A DNA stretch of 64,000 bases from Ascaris suum. Taxonomy: Eukaryota; Nematoda; Chromadorea; Rhabditida; Ascarididae. Below the pieces are notes generated by a model. The model worked only from the letters and a program-made list of their open reading frames with translations. It ran no database searches and was not told the DNA's origin. Of the stretch, positions 49,701-64,000 are shown piece after piece. Where the stretch lies: the NCBI GenBank assembly GCA_013433145.1, contig CM024174.1:3283336-3347335 (forward strand). Direction: 5' to 3'. Numbering within the stretch: the first letter of the stretch is position 1; each line of letters begins with the position of its first letter. A program made the position numbers and the translations under genes.

Positions 49701-52700
49701 AAACGACAATAAAAGCCTTAAAATTGTATTTAGAGTTTTCCTGAACAAACTAGTTGAGGTCTCCAGAATGATTCTAAAACAATGCGTAAGACAGATCTAC
49801 CTGATCTGTCCGAATGATATATTTACCATTATAACTTCTTAGACCAGTTAATGGTAATACGATTCTCCTGGCTATTTTTGGCTATTAATCCATCGCCATC
49901 CGTAGAACCGGTCCGGCTGAACTAATTCTACCAGGCTGTTTTTGGAAATTATCTCAATTATAAGATTAACTAGAAACAAACCCATCGAAAAGTGACTTTT
50001 GATGAATAGTCGATAGAATTTCTTCAAGTAGTTGTGGTTTTAATAAGTACGTTACATCATGTGGACGTCGTTCGAGGGGACTAAGTTCCGCAACTGGCAT
50101 AGTACTCTCTTTGATGATTCCATAGTGATAAGTGGTCAGATCACCTTCAGCCGATAGCAGTGGTTTCGAAACCAGTGAGTTATTCAGAACGGCACCTGCA
50201 ATCACTATAGTTTTAATATGGACATTTATATCTCTAAGCCAATGCACAAATGATGAGTTTATGCTGAAGAGATTAAAAAATAACTGTTATCACTGTTGCT
50301 TCCTTTTCAAACAAACATGGCTGAACTCCTGAATTGGCCAGCGAATGTGACAGTGAGTCAGCTACTGGAATTACTCGTTTTCCCAGTAATAGTGCACTAA
50401 AAATAAATCAATGTGGTGAGTGAATAAATGAATAAGTATAAAATAGTAATAAAAAATTTTAAAAAATAATAAAAATTTATAACAGCATAAAATTTTTGTG
50501 AATAATAAAAAAGATTATTTCCATAAAAATAAAAATATATAGAAAAATAAATAAGCAAATAAATAAATAAAAATCAAGCGTATTCCTTCTATATAAATGT
50601 TTTGCGCATTAAAGCAACTTCCTATCAAGCTTATAACAAAAGAAGCCTATTTTCGATTTTTTTTGTGTATTTTTTCAGTGTATTTTTGAGCGAAAATTAA
50701 ATCAGCAAAAAAATTACCTATTGAGTGAAAATGCGCTGCGAGCATAAGCTAATAACTGCAAGTACAAGTACTAACCACTCGGAAGTGCATGACGAAACGA
50801 GAGTTGTTCAACACCATGTCTAAGGAACGCATCAAATGCACGCGTAACTTCCATGCAAATTGTACTCTCGAATTTATTACGCATTAAGCGATACATAAAA
50901 CGGCTTAAAATATTGGATAAAGTCTTCGGATGATCCAATGAAAATGCGAAACTCCCATAAAATGTTTTACTGCAAATTTAAAGAAAAATATTTCAGCGTA
51001 ATTTTGAGTGAAAATTAAATGAGCAAAAAAAAAATTACCTATGAGACGCTGAGGTTAACAATACCATTTGAAGATGTTTGTTGATATTTCTTTAAATGTT
51101 ATTCTCGTTGAATGAAACAATCAATTGATTTGATGATTTTTGAATTATCTAATCACTTCGTTTATGGTTTTATTTACAATTAATCATTTATTAAAGGAAA
51201 GTTTCTGCCATAAAAAAGTCGGCTTTTTTCTAAAGTTTTTCCAGTTTATTTGATTGATATTGCATGATTAATGATAGGAAAACAGCATACGTATATTACT
51301 GTGACACAAGAAATTTTTTCTCTTAACCTACGTAGATTGAATTCAATAATTTTCTCCAAGCGATATTTTCTCCAACTCTAAAATTAATCGTATGCTAAGT
51401 AGTTTTCTTTCGCTTACACCTGCATTGATTTGAATATGTAAAATCTCTATTCTTGAAGTTCCTTCTCAACTTAATTGAGCACATAAACAACAAACAAAAG
51501 GTGACCAGTTCAAATCGGTATTGATGAATGGTAGTCCAGAAAATACTTCCGGTTCAATATTACCAATTGTTATATTCATATCATCGACCGATAATGAAAA
51601 TGTACCAGAGTCGGTAATTATATAGAATAATTTGTAATACCAGTTTCCTTTCAATTTTATATTGAATCCTTTCATCTGTAATAGTGGAATTTCTCGAAGC
51701 TTAATATCTTCAAATGTTGATGAGTTATTCCATAAGGAAAGTATTTGCCTAATTTTGGGGACTATTAAACGTTTTTGAAAAGAATTTCCAAATTAAACCA
51801 ACTGATCAAGTTCAATTTTTAATAAAACATGTAATCAAACTAAATTAGAGTTAAGGCAAATCTTAAATTAATCGGATTTAATTAATTAACCATCAATGAT
51901 TACTTAAATGTCAATAGTATTCATCAATTCTATTTGAAGCGTTTCATCAATATCTCTACAAATATAATCCATTAAATCCGATACCGATTTAAAGCTAATT
52001 TTACTTCATATCGAATTATTTATTCACTTTTTTATCCCCTCCCCCCCCCCCCACCCACCCACCCCACCTAAAAACCACTTACCATTCAGGACGTATGCAT
52101 CTTATGCCTTCTTTTCCTGCTTTAAAATGGTAGCTGCCTTCTGCATCTGTCATATAACAATTGATTTGAAAACTTTATTAAGTTGTCTTTTTTTTGTCCG
52201 TTTTCTTTTCTGCTCCATTTTTACTCATCTCTTTTTGGGTCTTTTTATCCCCTCCCCCCCCCCCCTCCCACTTCTTTGGCTTCATTCTTTTTTGGAATTA
52301 AGTCACTCATTATTTTTTTTCTAATTGCAACCATTCGTTCCCAAATTCCGTTTTCAATTTTTACCATTCCTAATATTGCAACGAAGAGTTTTTTTTCCAG
52401 TATGAAAATTTCGTATACTGCCAACCTGCACATAATGCTCACCGCGATGATGTTCTAAAGAGGCAAAACGTAATGTGAGATTGGTGGTTTGTAAATCGGT
52501 TGCTTTGATGCTTCCCGTTCGAAGTGTCTGATGAAATTCGCCGCCTATTTGATTGCTTCGCATGTATGCAACAATCCATTCCCGAAGATCCTCGAAACAT
52601 GAATTTAAATAACGATGATTCACCTGAAAATCCATAATCCCAGAGCTAATTTGCTTCCTGCAAAAGCATTGGATAGCAAAATTATCACTTAATATGATTT

Positions 52701-53204
52701 CTGATTACACCTTATCATACTCGACATCTGTTTACGGCGTCTCTCGATGGCAAATTGAGCACCATATTTGTAGCATAGATGATTGATAGCAAATGCAAGC
52801 GACTACTAAGTATTTATCGGCATCTTATCTTAATGTAACTGCAAAAAATGGTGGCATAAAACAAATCATTTCATATTTTTTAAAGGATTTTCCCGAAAAA
52901 TTTATAGTACTGCTTTTATTGAATTAATTTTATATGAACTAATATACGTTTAAAGATGCCTTAGAAATTAACGTTCTAATTTTGCTGTTAATTTTAAAAA
53001 GAAATTCACTTTTCAACGGAAATTAAAAGCACACTAAAGCGAAAGTAAATGTACGCAAACCTGAAGTAAATATTTTTCTTAGATATCAATCTGACGATTT
53101 TTTCCATACCTGTTGGAAAGAAGGATATTATAGAAGCATACCTGAACGATAAGATTATAAGCGGAAACGTATCCACAAAGAACACAGAGCAGGAGGAAAT
53201 TCAT
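46790..53204 (-). CDS. BPI/LBP/CETP-family lipid-binding secreted protein
   Basis: Minus-strand gene. Exons seen: 53142-53204 (signal peptide MNFLLLCVLCGYVSAYN), 52711-52802, 52443-52657, about 51496-51761, 51328-51377, 50776-50969, about 49982-50195, 49227-49379 and 46790-47048 (TAG). Most junctions keep phase. Family blocks: FEDIKLREIPLLQMKGFNI and GTFSLSVDDMNITIG (N-terminal barrel), RLMRNKFESTICMEVTRAF (with the conserved second Cys), GAVLNNSLVSKPLLSAEGD (inter-domain part), PEVRLEGEGIITI, and in the last exon SSMDFLIENLQRKF and RIPLP...NASLTID (C-terminal barrel). Members bind lipid or lipopolysaccharide in two barrel pockets; the ligand here is unknown. One exon, probably in 47.1-49.2 kb, is missing from this model, the 3' end of exon 4 is unresolved, and the first ~100 residues match the family poorly. 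The 49227 donor would be GC. Confidence 0.75.
47049..49226. other. Intron stretch of the BPI-like gene, missing exon expected
   Basis: Family alignment suggests about 30-40 residues between the 49.3-kb exon and the last exon. Candidate open stretches on the minus strand are 47128-47406 and 48562-48756, but neither matches the family clearly. It also holds a pure G tract at about 48341-48364. Confidence 0.35.
48341..48364. repeat. G-rich homopolymer tract
   Basis: A run of almost only G, the longest such run in the window, in an intron of the BPI-like gene. Confidence 0.9.
52037..52068. repeat. C-rich tract with CCCACC units
   Basis: Pure C run followed by several CACC units, in an intron of the BPI-like gene. 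A second C run lies at about 52252-52265. Confidence 0.9.
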
Positions 53205-54162
53205 TGCAGTGATAAGCACCTAACAGTTGCTTTGTGCTCGAATGTCTCGAGGGCGCTCTTTTTTTTTTGCTTTGCGTTAGCTTCATATGTTGATTGCTTA
53301 AATAGTTATGGTAGAAATGTCCAAAGAGCAAAACAACCGAATACCTATCAAGAAACCAATTCAAAAGAATGACCTTAACTAAATAGTTACAATGAAGAAT
53401 ATTTAAATGTTATAAAGAATAAAAACACATAAACCCACATAATCTGAGAAAAAAAAACTTTTATGTCTTTGCTTTACGCTCTTCACTCATAAGTCAGCAA
53501 ACTGTTCAATAAGCAACGCAAACGATGAAATGATGTATGCAAAAATAGCTCATATAATGAATGCTAATTCAACAAGTAACGGAGCGAAGATGAAAGATAG
53601 GAATTTGATGAGCTATTTCAGCTGTGATTAGATTTGTGTTGCTTACCCTGACTACAGATTGCATTTTCGAAAATTGCAATTGCATTGCAAGTGTCGTTGC
53701 TGAATGCAATGTTTAAATGCCAAAATTCAAATCGAAGCATCCGCTTCATTTTGAATGAATTCATGAGAAGATATAGATTCATGAAAAGACTGGGTTTTGA
53801 TTTATTCAAGCGCCACCAGTTATAGTTAAGAGATGCCTACAAGTAACGTCGACGTTGATATTATTGCAATAATAGGTGAAAATTATAGATAGAATGACTC
53901 ATATAAAGTACATATTGTTCTGTTTTTTGAGTTATTGGAAAGTGTATCGTTTTCTCGTTTTCATTAACACATTTCTATGCGGATCACATCGAATGGATAT
54001 CATCTTCTGCGATCGCCATTGTCAATCACGATGAACTTCTAATAAAATTAAAATCTTTTATATGAGCGGCAAGATTCAATGTGATGTTCAGTTGGAAGAG
54101 TTTCTTTGTTTGTTGGCGTGACGCATATGACAATAGTATGTTGTGCGTTTAACGGAAACTAA
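53205..54162. other. Divergent intergenic region
   Basis: Lies between the start of the minus-strand BPI-like gene and the start of the plus-strand gene at 54163, so it should hold both promoters. Only short AT-rich frames; nothing else supported. Confidence 0.4.
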
Positions 54163-55911
<1,749 letters not shown>

Positions 55912-57753
55912 CGCTTGTGAGAACCATGTTGCATTCTTAATCAACCAGCGAATTGAATCTTTAATTCACTGGTTATGAATATTGCTGATCGGATTCATTC
56001 AAACCTTTTCTACGTTACGGTCTCTTATGATGCTGTACTCCGTCATTCATTTACTCTTTAGTTTAGTGTTGCAGATCCCTTCTTCCTTCCCTCCCATTCA
56101 TAATGAAATCAACAACGGGGGATTTGTATATTTGCAAGTTTAATAACGCAGGGCATTCATAACTATTTCAACAATTTTCAAATAAGCGTTTTTTGTAAAA
56201 TTTCACTCACCCGTTCTAATGCGATATATCAGACACGGAAGCGTCGACTCATAGAAAACTCAGAATTGCTTGAAAGTGTGCAAATTATATTCGTTCATAT
56301 TTACATAAATTTTTCATGGGAAACAATTCCTAACGAAGAATTAAGACTATTCTAGAAGTTTGGACATTGTGCAATAAGCAAAAGAGAAAAGGTCTATGAA
56401 GGCTCAGGCCTGTGAAAACACGGCGATCATGAAATACGGAGTCCTTGCTAGTGGTGGGTTGAAATACCGCTGATTCAATTCTGATTCAATTGTGGACTAG
56501 AGGGGAGTGGTGTAAAGCTTCAAGCTTAAGCGAGCGGCGAAACCGAGGTATCTCGAAGAGCAGTGGTTGCGAAATACTTAGTTTCGTCTTCAATTCGTCA
56601 AGGTGACAGCAAGAAGGAAAGACCGAGGGCATTACATGGCGAATTGCAAACTAAGAGAGACGCTCTCATTCTCAAACGTGAGATAACGCTCAGGTTCTTT
56701 GGTCTGCAGACATAGAAGAAGGATGTATGGTAATATTCTGATAAGATGTATTATATATATACTAGAATGTAAATAAAATATAATGAATAAAAGAGCATCG
56801 AATGTTTTGATGATGGTATCAGATGAGAAAGAACTCATCTTGTGCAGTGAATGCAGAACCTATCCAAGGAACTACTATTCAGCGGTCTGAGTTCTTTCGT
56901 GTGAAAAATCTGTGGATTACTTCCCCAATTTCATCCATTTTTTTCTTCTTTCCCTTTCGCTCAACCTTAACAGCTGTATCATCGAATTCATCAAATCCGC
57001 AACAAAGACCTAATTTTTTTTTTTGTGTCTCGATTGGCAATACGAATTTAGAAATGCGTTTTCACGTAATCGATAAAGAAAAGTCTCTTTTAGATGTCAT
57101 AGAGGATATTCACATGCGGCGATATTTTCGTTGAAGATTGTCCTTTTCTTCCGACCATGAAAAATAAAAAATAACCCTCTCAAAATTTTCTTCCTGAATT
57201 AAAGATGTTTCGAAATCGACAAAATAATTTCCTTTATTGTCTTTTTCTTGTCGTCTTTCATCGTTTTTGCACTTTCACCATTTTCTCCAACAATGCTCCA
57301 TTTCGTTTATTTTTATCGCAATGAACTATGTCGTTCCGCATTTGATTGTTTGAACGGTAATATTTAATTCGCTTGAGGCGTTGAATCGCCATAAAATACC
57401 GCTTGAATTTTTTACTGTTGAAACTTATAGAAAAATTAAAATTTTCTAAGAATTAGGTTGTTTTTTTTCCATGCTAAATCATTGTTAACCCACCTTCGTT
57501 ATTGTTTAAGCCGATGACAGTGTTTTTACCTGTGCGGGAAGGCATCTCGTATTCAAATCTGCCTATGAACAAGGTTTTTACTTACCTTTCAAATGGTTTA
57601 GAAAGATTTACGATTCATTTCACAATTGTTGTCAACGCGATCATTTAGCATAAATAAACGAAAAATATTGCGTCAGACCTTTGTTTCTATCTAAATTCGA
57701 CTGATCAATTTGTATTCGACACTTTGTTGGCATTGACGGAGGAAGAATTACAG
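55912..57753. other. Region upstream of the cysteine-rich gene
   Basis: No firm gene. A short acceptor-preceded stretch near 56972-57013 reads SSNSSNPQQRPN, similar in style to the Pro-rich start of the next exon, and may be an upstream exon of that gene. The long plus frame 56823-57134 around it is otherwise unconvincing. Confidence 0.35.
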
Positions 57754-60319
57754 TGAAAGACCCGGTCGGCCAGAAGCAGCACCGATTACGCTTGATGCTC
57801 GTCCGTCTGAGATTCTTGGACAATCGTTCACAAATGCCATATCACCAACCATATCGAAATTGATTGAAGCACAATCTCTCGCACGTCAACATCCACTCGC
57901 CAATCCTAATCACCCCTCTAATCGGAATCTCGATGATGTTCCTCGTTACAACCCGAACTTTAGTCCGACTAATAGCTACAACCTGAAACCCAGTTTTCTT
58001 CCGAACATGGACAACGATTTCGCTCGCGAGTCTATAATCCAACTTGCCGAAGCATTTCTGGGCACTCCAAAAAGGCGTAAGCCACCATCAAATGCAGCTT
58101 TTGCTGCTAAACAAGTTCAGCTCAATGGGAAGGACACTACAAATATGGACCCTTTCCTAACAATTCGTCAGTTAGCCCCTGGCGCCGACAAGAATTTCGG
58201 CATTCCTAAAGGCGAAGGTATTCCATTCAATTTAAATTGATTTTGACCGCTTACATTATTTAAATTTTATCGTTTCTTCTTATTGCTTATCAATGATTTA
58301 TTGAGCATCCGCATACGCTCTTTTCATTCGCTCCCTCCCACCTCTCTTTTTTATTCTAACCTGGTGATTTACTTCACTGTTCACTAGAACATTCTTGAGT
58401 TTTAAAAGTTTATTTGTACGTTAGTACTGTATAAACGATGCAAATATGAGCATTTTCGTATCACATTCGACTAAACGTTCTTTATTGGATCGCAAGGTTT
58501 TGTGATTTCACGTTCTTTACATTTTGGGGACCATCAATAGTATCTGACTGTCATCTCTTCCATCAATATAGGATGCTTGTTAGAAAACAGAATCTAAGGT
58601 TCAAATTTCGATCATATTTCGATTATCTCTCATGTGTAGCACTTAAATACGCCTTGAAAAAAAATCAATATTCAACAATAATGCTCACTGAAACAATGCT
58701 ATTTATTTAATGCTCCCCTATTGTATTTTCATATTAAATACTAATGTACGATGAGTGCTGAAAAATATTTTTAGGATGTGTTCCATTTCTAAGTGAATTT
58801 ATGCAAATCGCATATGGGAATTGCGTAAAGGAAGCAGACGAAAAGACATGGGATTTATGGGGTGGACAAATTCATAACGCACTACGTGGCGACAATGTCG
58901 ACATTCTTCAAGCATCGTTAGCATTCATTGCTCAAACCAGTTGCCTCATATGGAATTTATTTATTCGTGTTCCATATTTCATTGATTTATTTTTTTATGA
59001 ATACGACAATAATTCAACGATGAATGAAAAAGAAAGTGGATTTATGCAGCCAAAGAAAAAAGGAAGAAAAAGAGTACATATCACTAAGAGAATAGGAAGA
59101 AACTGATGTGCATTTGTTAACAGTAGTACAGTTAAATGATTAACCACATTACTCTATTTATAAGGCTCATTTCCTTTATGGCCGATCCCCTCCACCTCCA
59201 TTCTCCTCTCCTGTTCTCATCTCTCTTAGATATATGCTGGCTTTGGGTTTTTGGGAAATTGCGGGATTCAACAAACCCTTCCCTCGTCCTCCCTTCTCCT
59301 CAGAATGAATGTGCATTCCGTAACTAATAAATATCACTAAGGTGTTTAAAAAGATCCTATGATGTTTCTATTAAAATACGCTCACATTTTCAGCTATGAA
59401 TTCCATAAACCTTCTCTATACAAGCAATTTTCAAATGTATTCGACGTTTAAAGGTTACCAGCCTTACAAAGCGAGACCTTCAAAATAGTGGAATATGACA
59501 TAGTTATTTCTATTGTTCAAATGAAAGAAATGACAGAAGGAGAACATTTAGCTGAATTTTCAAGGATTTCTTATTGAATCGGAATATAAAATGGATGTAT
59601 CAGTGTTAGCTGTTGTAATCAAGTTGAAAAGTTAGTTATAAAGCAAGCGAATACCACAATAATGGATAGCAATTATAGAGATTTTATTAAGAATTTGAAT
59701 ATGAAATATGTTCTTTCTGAAATCCATATATACCTTGGAATACAATCGGTAAAAGATACTAAAGCGATCACAATCTCAATTATAGATGCATTAAAAACTT
59801 TCAAATGTGACATTCGTACATCTTTTAGTCGCCACTTCAAACATGTTCGTTCCACTCGAAGCATCTTGAATTCGTTAGCAGCGATTGTTGCAGCGTAGTC
59901 ATTTTCTCATCTATGATCTTCCTCTTCCAAGTCTTTTAGAACGGTATTGCCTTTGGGCTGCCTCAATCTTGACGGAGATGTACTTCTCGTTGGATTTGGT
60001 GCAGTTTATTAGTCTTGCCGTTCATCAAAATGATGCATTTCATTGCCTCAGCACATATGGCCGACATTCGATAGACCTAATATGTCGCACAAATATTGGA
60101 TAATCAACAATGTTTACCGTACAATATTTCCTTCTTTTTTTTTTCAAATGGATATTTTTCTGCAGGAAAGAAACGTGTAAGCGAGGAGTGGAACGACATC
60201 AGTGTGGTCAGTTGAGACGGGTGATCAGTGAATGTGATATACTTGGCTCATTGCAAGTGGGCATGCAAATGCAACGGGCTATTAAGAGATGCGATGAAAT
60301 TTCAGGCATCCTTGACCAG
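57754..60319 (+). CDS. Cysteine-rich nematode protein, probably secreted, partial
   Basis: Exons seen: 57754-58217 (acceptor TTACAG, donor GAAG|GTATT), 58775 to about 58920-58940, and 60166-60319 (acceptor TTCTGCAG, donor CAG|GTGAGC). The first encodes a Pro/Asn-rich stretch of about 155 residues (ERPGRPEAAPITL, RESIIQLAEAFLGTPKR). It joins in frame to GCVPFLSEFMQIAYGNC and WGGQIHNALRGDNVDILQAS. The third reads KETCKRGVERHQCGQLRR, ISECDILGSL and AIKRCDEISGILD. At least seven cysteines with regular spacing suggest a disulfide-bonded extracellular domain. The end of exon 2 is unsure: exon 3 needs phase 2 and no strong GT donor gives it, so a small exon may lie in the 59-60 kb intron. Signal peptide and C terminus were not found. 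I do not recognise the family by name. Confidence 0.5.
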
Positions 60320-63300
60320 GTGAGCCGTTCATCCATAATCCTGACAATTTCTTAGGTGTTATATGATCACTCTTTGCATAAATTTATAGTTAAACTGTGA
60401 AGCCCATAAAAGCTTATTGCGATATATTAAAATTGCATGCTTAATGCTCTACCAACAAATTTAATCGATACCATGCATGGAAATAATACCTCTCACAATC
60501 TTTGAATAGTTATGATGCTTATTAATTCTGACCAAAATTCTCGACTGAATAAATATGGCTAGATAATTAGTGACGGCGAAAGGAACATTGCACTTTTAAG
60601 CGAATTTCTCAGAAATTTATGAGATCCCGTTTGTTTGAGGCATTTCTTTTGCGTATCATCGAGAAATTTTTTTTTTTTTTTGAAAAAGCCCAAATTTTCC
60701 GCTCAGTCTTATTAATTTCATGGAGCCGAAAGAAAATTAGCTATGTATACTGTTATTTAATGAGAAAAAATTACTCTTACTTAAAAAAAAAGTTATTGAA
60801 CTGTAAAAAAAACGCTCTACTGTCTCTCAGATAAGAAGATTTAACGAGGGTGTCACCTGCTTCATTCACAAGAAATTGAATTCAATGAGCTGATACAACA
60901 GCATTATAAAATGTTTCATCTAAAGAATATTGCCATATACTCTATGGAGAAATGACAAATATGGAGCAGATGCATTTGATCAGAAATTTGATTCTATTGT
61001 TTAAAAAAAAACGTTTTTCTTTTCCATACTACAATAAATTTCGAGTGAAATTTTTCCTTCATTTTTAAAGAAGAAAACTCAATTTTTCAATAATATTTTA
61101 TTCTTTATTCACCTTTATTCTTTGCATTAACTCTAACTTCTTTGCATATTTCGTTTATTCTTTCTATTTTCGTATTTTTCGTAATTTATCGTATAAATAT
61201 TATAACGTCATTCTTAGCTTTTGTTTAGAGAAATTATATAATGTAAAGAGGTAAAACAGCCTTTGTCGTATAGAAACGAGATGAGCAATGAAAAAATGCT
61301 GAATGACCCACCTATCGTTTTCACTTTCGAAACTGAAAAACGTTGTCGGTTGAGATTTTTCAGCTTTATGCTGATATCTGTTAGATAAGGTAGTATTGAT
61401 AATCCAAATTATGATTACAATATTGGTGAAAAGCGTCAAAAATCTAAGAGCCAACTTCGAGGGTCTAACTCTCAGCTAGAGAGTCATTCAAATTCGAGAC
61501 CGAAAAACCAGAAACCCACGAACTTGACATAAATTTTCGTACCTGATGAAGGAAGTTATTCAGATTGATGTGTGTATGATATAATAATGCGATAGCCATT
61601 TAGAATCCAATTCAAGTGCTCAATCAAGTTAATAGTTTGATTGGTGGCGAAGTGGCACAAGGATTTCTACACAAATTCTTCGGTTAAAATGAACATGACT
61701 GATCTCGATTATGCCATTTTTTTTTGTGCAATTTGTATATAAAGTATAAAAAATAATCAAATAAATGACTTATCGAACGCTGTTGTTTTTGTTCTTTATA
61801 TTGGTGCAGCAATATTTAGACCCTCGAATGCATTAGTTCGAAGAAAAGAGTATAATCATTCCGACTCCCATTCGCGGTTATTTTGCATCCTTGCAAGTTT
61901 AAAAAAACACATTAAGATAACGTTATCTCCTTGTGTGAGTGGGTCAGTGTATATAGGGATGATATATGTTTAAGTACGCCTATTTGCGGAACGATGGAGG
62001 GTGGAAGGAGGAGAAGTAAGCGCAAAAAGGAAGAGGGTGAGTGAAGAGGATGGAGAGGTGGAGTGGATTTCTCATTTACAATGTTTCTAAGGTACTCCAC
62101 TAAACTGTCAAACATTTGTGACATAAAAGTGCAACCAAAGTTTTTATCCAAATGGTTTTAATTGCGGTTGCTATTTATGAGAATGGTTGGTCGCTCATTG
62201 GTAACTCAACTCAAAAGGTGAAAACCACCTATTACTTTTTCTCGAACTCAGTAGATTTGAAACCGTTTCCAGCAAATGAAACGTCTTACAATAGGAGACA
62301 AATTTGGTCATCGTCATCACAGTAAAATGGACAACTGCGAGTGAAAAATCAGCCTGGAAATAAACAAACCCGCATGCCATTTCGGACGCACTCCAATGCA
62401 CCTAAGCTCCCACACTGCACCGCCAACCACTCGCTAGGACGCAAAAAACCCCTTTCCCTATGGCAGTTTTATTCCGTTACCCAGCACATAAACACCAATG
62501 CACCAGTCACCTGGTGCATATATTTGCAGCAGCACTCGCTGGACAGCGGGTTCACCGAAGTTTCTGTGCTTGTCTCACCTATCTCTCTTGCGTTCGAGAT
62601 GCATTGCAGTGGCTGAAATATTTCACATCCTCCGCATCGATGGGTTTTCCAGCTCCATCATGATTGAGACATTGGTCGAGGAGGAAGAGGAGGTGGGCAG
62701 CGATTCTCCAAATTTTACAACCTCTCCTTTCAGCTGAATCGTCATTCAATGGGCCTTTTTTTACACCCGCCTCGTGAATATATTTCAGAATAATATTTGC
62801 TAGGGTCGATTGCATTTTGCAGGCTCGCCTCAATTTGCTGAAGTTCTGCAAAATTCTTGGAATCTAAATTTCAGCCAACTGAAAATCGCAAATTCTTTTA
62901 TACCTTAAACATGACATATTTATACGCATGCATATTTTATATACCATGCGCAGAAATACACACACAAATTCGATGTGGTAAATTTCAAGCGTTTGCAATG
63001 CACGCTTTTAGAATGAGGGAGAAAAACAGTTCGGCAGCCATGCATACAGTGCATTCACTCCTTTCTCAACCAAATTAGGCACAATGGGCACATTATTCGT
63101 TCAATGGGCACATTATCGCTACTACTACACCCTACAGACACTATGTGTCTTTAATGCTTATCATGTCAGCTAATCGTGAACGAGGAAAACGGTTCTGCTG
63201 ACTGAATGGTTCTTTTAAGTTTCATATGCTCGGAAAATATAAGTTGCCCATCATGCATGTTTAATGTCATATTTTAAACCTGTTTTATTGTCCGTTTAGT

Positions 63301-64000
63301 AACACAGTTCTCAGCGTTCGTTTCATTTTGCATCGAAAGTGATTTATCTGGAATATGCTCCTTCATTGTTTTGATGAGGCTTAAATTTTTCATGATAAAC
63401 CTATACATGACCAGGGCGATAAATCTCAAGCAAACCATAAGATTTGCCCAGATTAGATCCGTTACGGTTCGATTCCGACCATGACATGAATCAGGATGAG
63501 ATCTCACCGATAAAGCGATCATCGTAATTGTTTTTTCGACTCAACAGTCGTTCCTCTCCAAATGCTCTTTATTCAAATACTTTTTTCAGCTATTTCCATC
63601 AGATCGCATTCTTCAAATTCCTGTGCAACTTCCCCTGTCTTTTCCTTTTTTTTTTTTTTTTTTTTTGAAAGGCCACTCTTGCAAGCTTAGAAATCACAGG
63701 CAGCTGCTTCACCCTTCTCCATGAAAGCAGCTGATTCTGGATCCTTCCCTCATACATCTCGTTTTTACACGCTTGGATTTCTTCATACCTGGTATAGTTA
63801 CAAGGTGTTACATGGATAACAATACTTTTGCAGGCAAGTGAAGTAGACCAGGGAGGTCTATATTACAATTATTTGGATTACCCATACTGTAAACCGAAGC
63901 AAACTTAGCGAAAACTGATTCTCGTTGAACCACTGAAGTGAGGACATATTTGGCTGCAAGTGACAATTGCTTAAAATCATACCTCCAGGCGATTGCCTGA
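60320..64000. other. Right end of window, no certain gene
   Basis: The last donor of the cysteine-rich gene (60320) shows that its later exons should lie here or beyond. A GC-richer block at 62340-62860 has splice-like signals and open frames on both strands. The minus-strand pair 62751-62850 (NFSKLRRACKMQSTLANIIL) and 62580 onward (CKIWRIAAHLLFLLDQCLNH) joins in phase but runs into a stop just before a GTGAGA. A plus-strand exon starting QHSLDSGFTEVSVLV at 62536 would fit the phase of 60319. Neither can be preferred. A poly-T run lies at 63648-63666. Confidence 0.35.

Noticed and set aside
50330..50396. Possible BPI-like exon reading ALLLGKRVIPVADSL
   Set aside because: Exon 50776-50969 joins 50195 directly in frame (PSG|AVLNNS) as the family requires; including this segment breaks the frame.
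61200..61454. Minus frame with signal-peptide-like start (LALRFLTLFTNIVIIIW)
   Set aside because: No ATG before the hydrophobic stretch and an in-frame stop just upstream; no convincing acceptor.
63455..63490. GGTTCGATTCC resembling a tRNA T-loop
   Set aside because: The flanking stem does not pair fully and no acceptor, D or anticodon arm could be found around it.

Overview
The window reads as nuclear DNA of a nematode. It is AT-rich (roughly two thirds by eye) and contains no bacterial operons. Its protein-coding parts are short exons bounded by nematode-style splice sites (acceptors ending TTTCAG or similar, GTAAG/GTGAG donors and a few GC donors), separated by long low-complexity introns. 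The recognisable proteins are eukaryotic housekeeping families plus nematode-type expansions: an intronless casein-kinase-1/TTBK-like protein and a divergent Kunitz-type domain. Long introns and dispersed (TA)n tracts would suit a spirurid or ascarid-like parasite, but the species cannot be fixed from the sequence alone. Most listed open frames longer than 60 codons are noise or (TA)n translations. The real genes had to be assembled exon by exon, using splice phase and family similarity recalled from memory; no search was run.

Layout. 1-6.3 kb (+): 3' end of a Kunitz-like secreted protein gene with a 5 kb intron that holds one copy of a dispersed repeat. 9.0-12.4 kb (-): COA8/APOPT1 homologue, a mitochondrial cytochrome-oxidase assembly factor. 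13.9-18.6 kb (+): MEA1 (male-enhanced antigen 1) homologue, with one clear and one probable GC-AG intron. 20.1-27.8 kb (+): QTRT2, the non-catalytic subunit of the queuine tRNA-ribosyltransferase; its last introns contain a second, same-strand, phase-consistent exon series (26.0-27.0 kb). 29.4-31.1 kb (+): intronless CK1/TTBK-like pseudokinase. 33.4-34.1 kb (-): 3' part of a probable Tctex-type dynein light chain. 36.7-37.0 kb: second copy of the dispersed repeat, inverted. 37.3-42.6 kb (-): complete DGAT2/MOGAT acyltransferase of 368 codons in 8 exons. 44.9-46.1 kb (-): four-exon gene for an unrecognised 104-residue protein. 46.8-53.2 kb (-): BPI/LBP-family lipid-binding secreted protein. 54.2-55.9 kb (+): unrecognised two-exon gene. 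57.8-60.3 kb (+): cysteine-rich, probably secreted nematode protein, incomplete at both ends. 60.3-64 kb: no certain gene.

Functional themes. Two neighbouring minus-strand genes deal with lipid (DGAT2-type acyl transfer at the ER, BPI-type secreted lipid carriage), with the small unknown gene between them. COA8 and QTRT2 are housekeeping genes linked to mitochondria and tRNA modification. No viral, CRISPR, rRNA or convincing tRNA feature was found. The main oddities are the interleaved exons inside QTRT2, the pseudokinase with a fully degraded catalytic loop, the dispersed 265-bp repeat pair, two of four (TA)n tracts lying directly against splice acceptors, and the small unknown gene.
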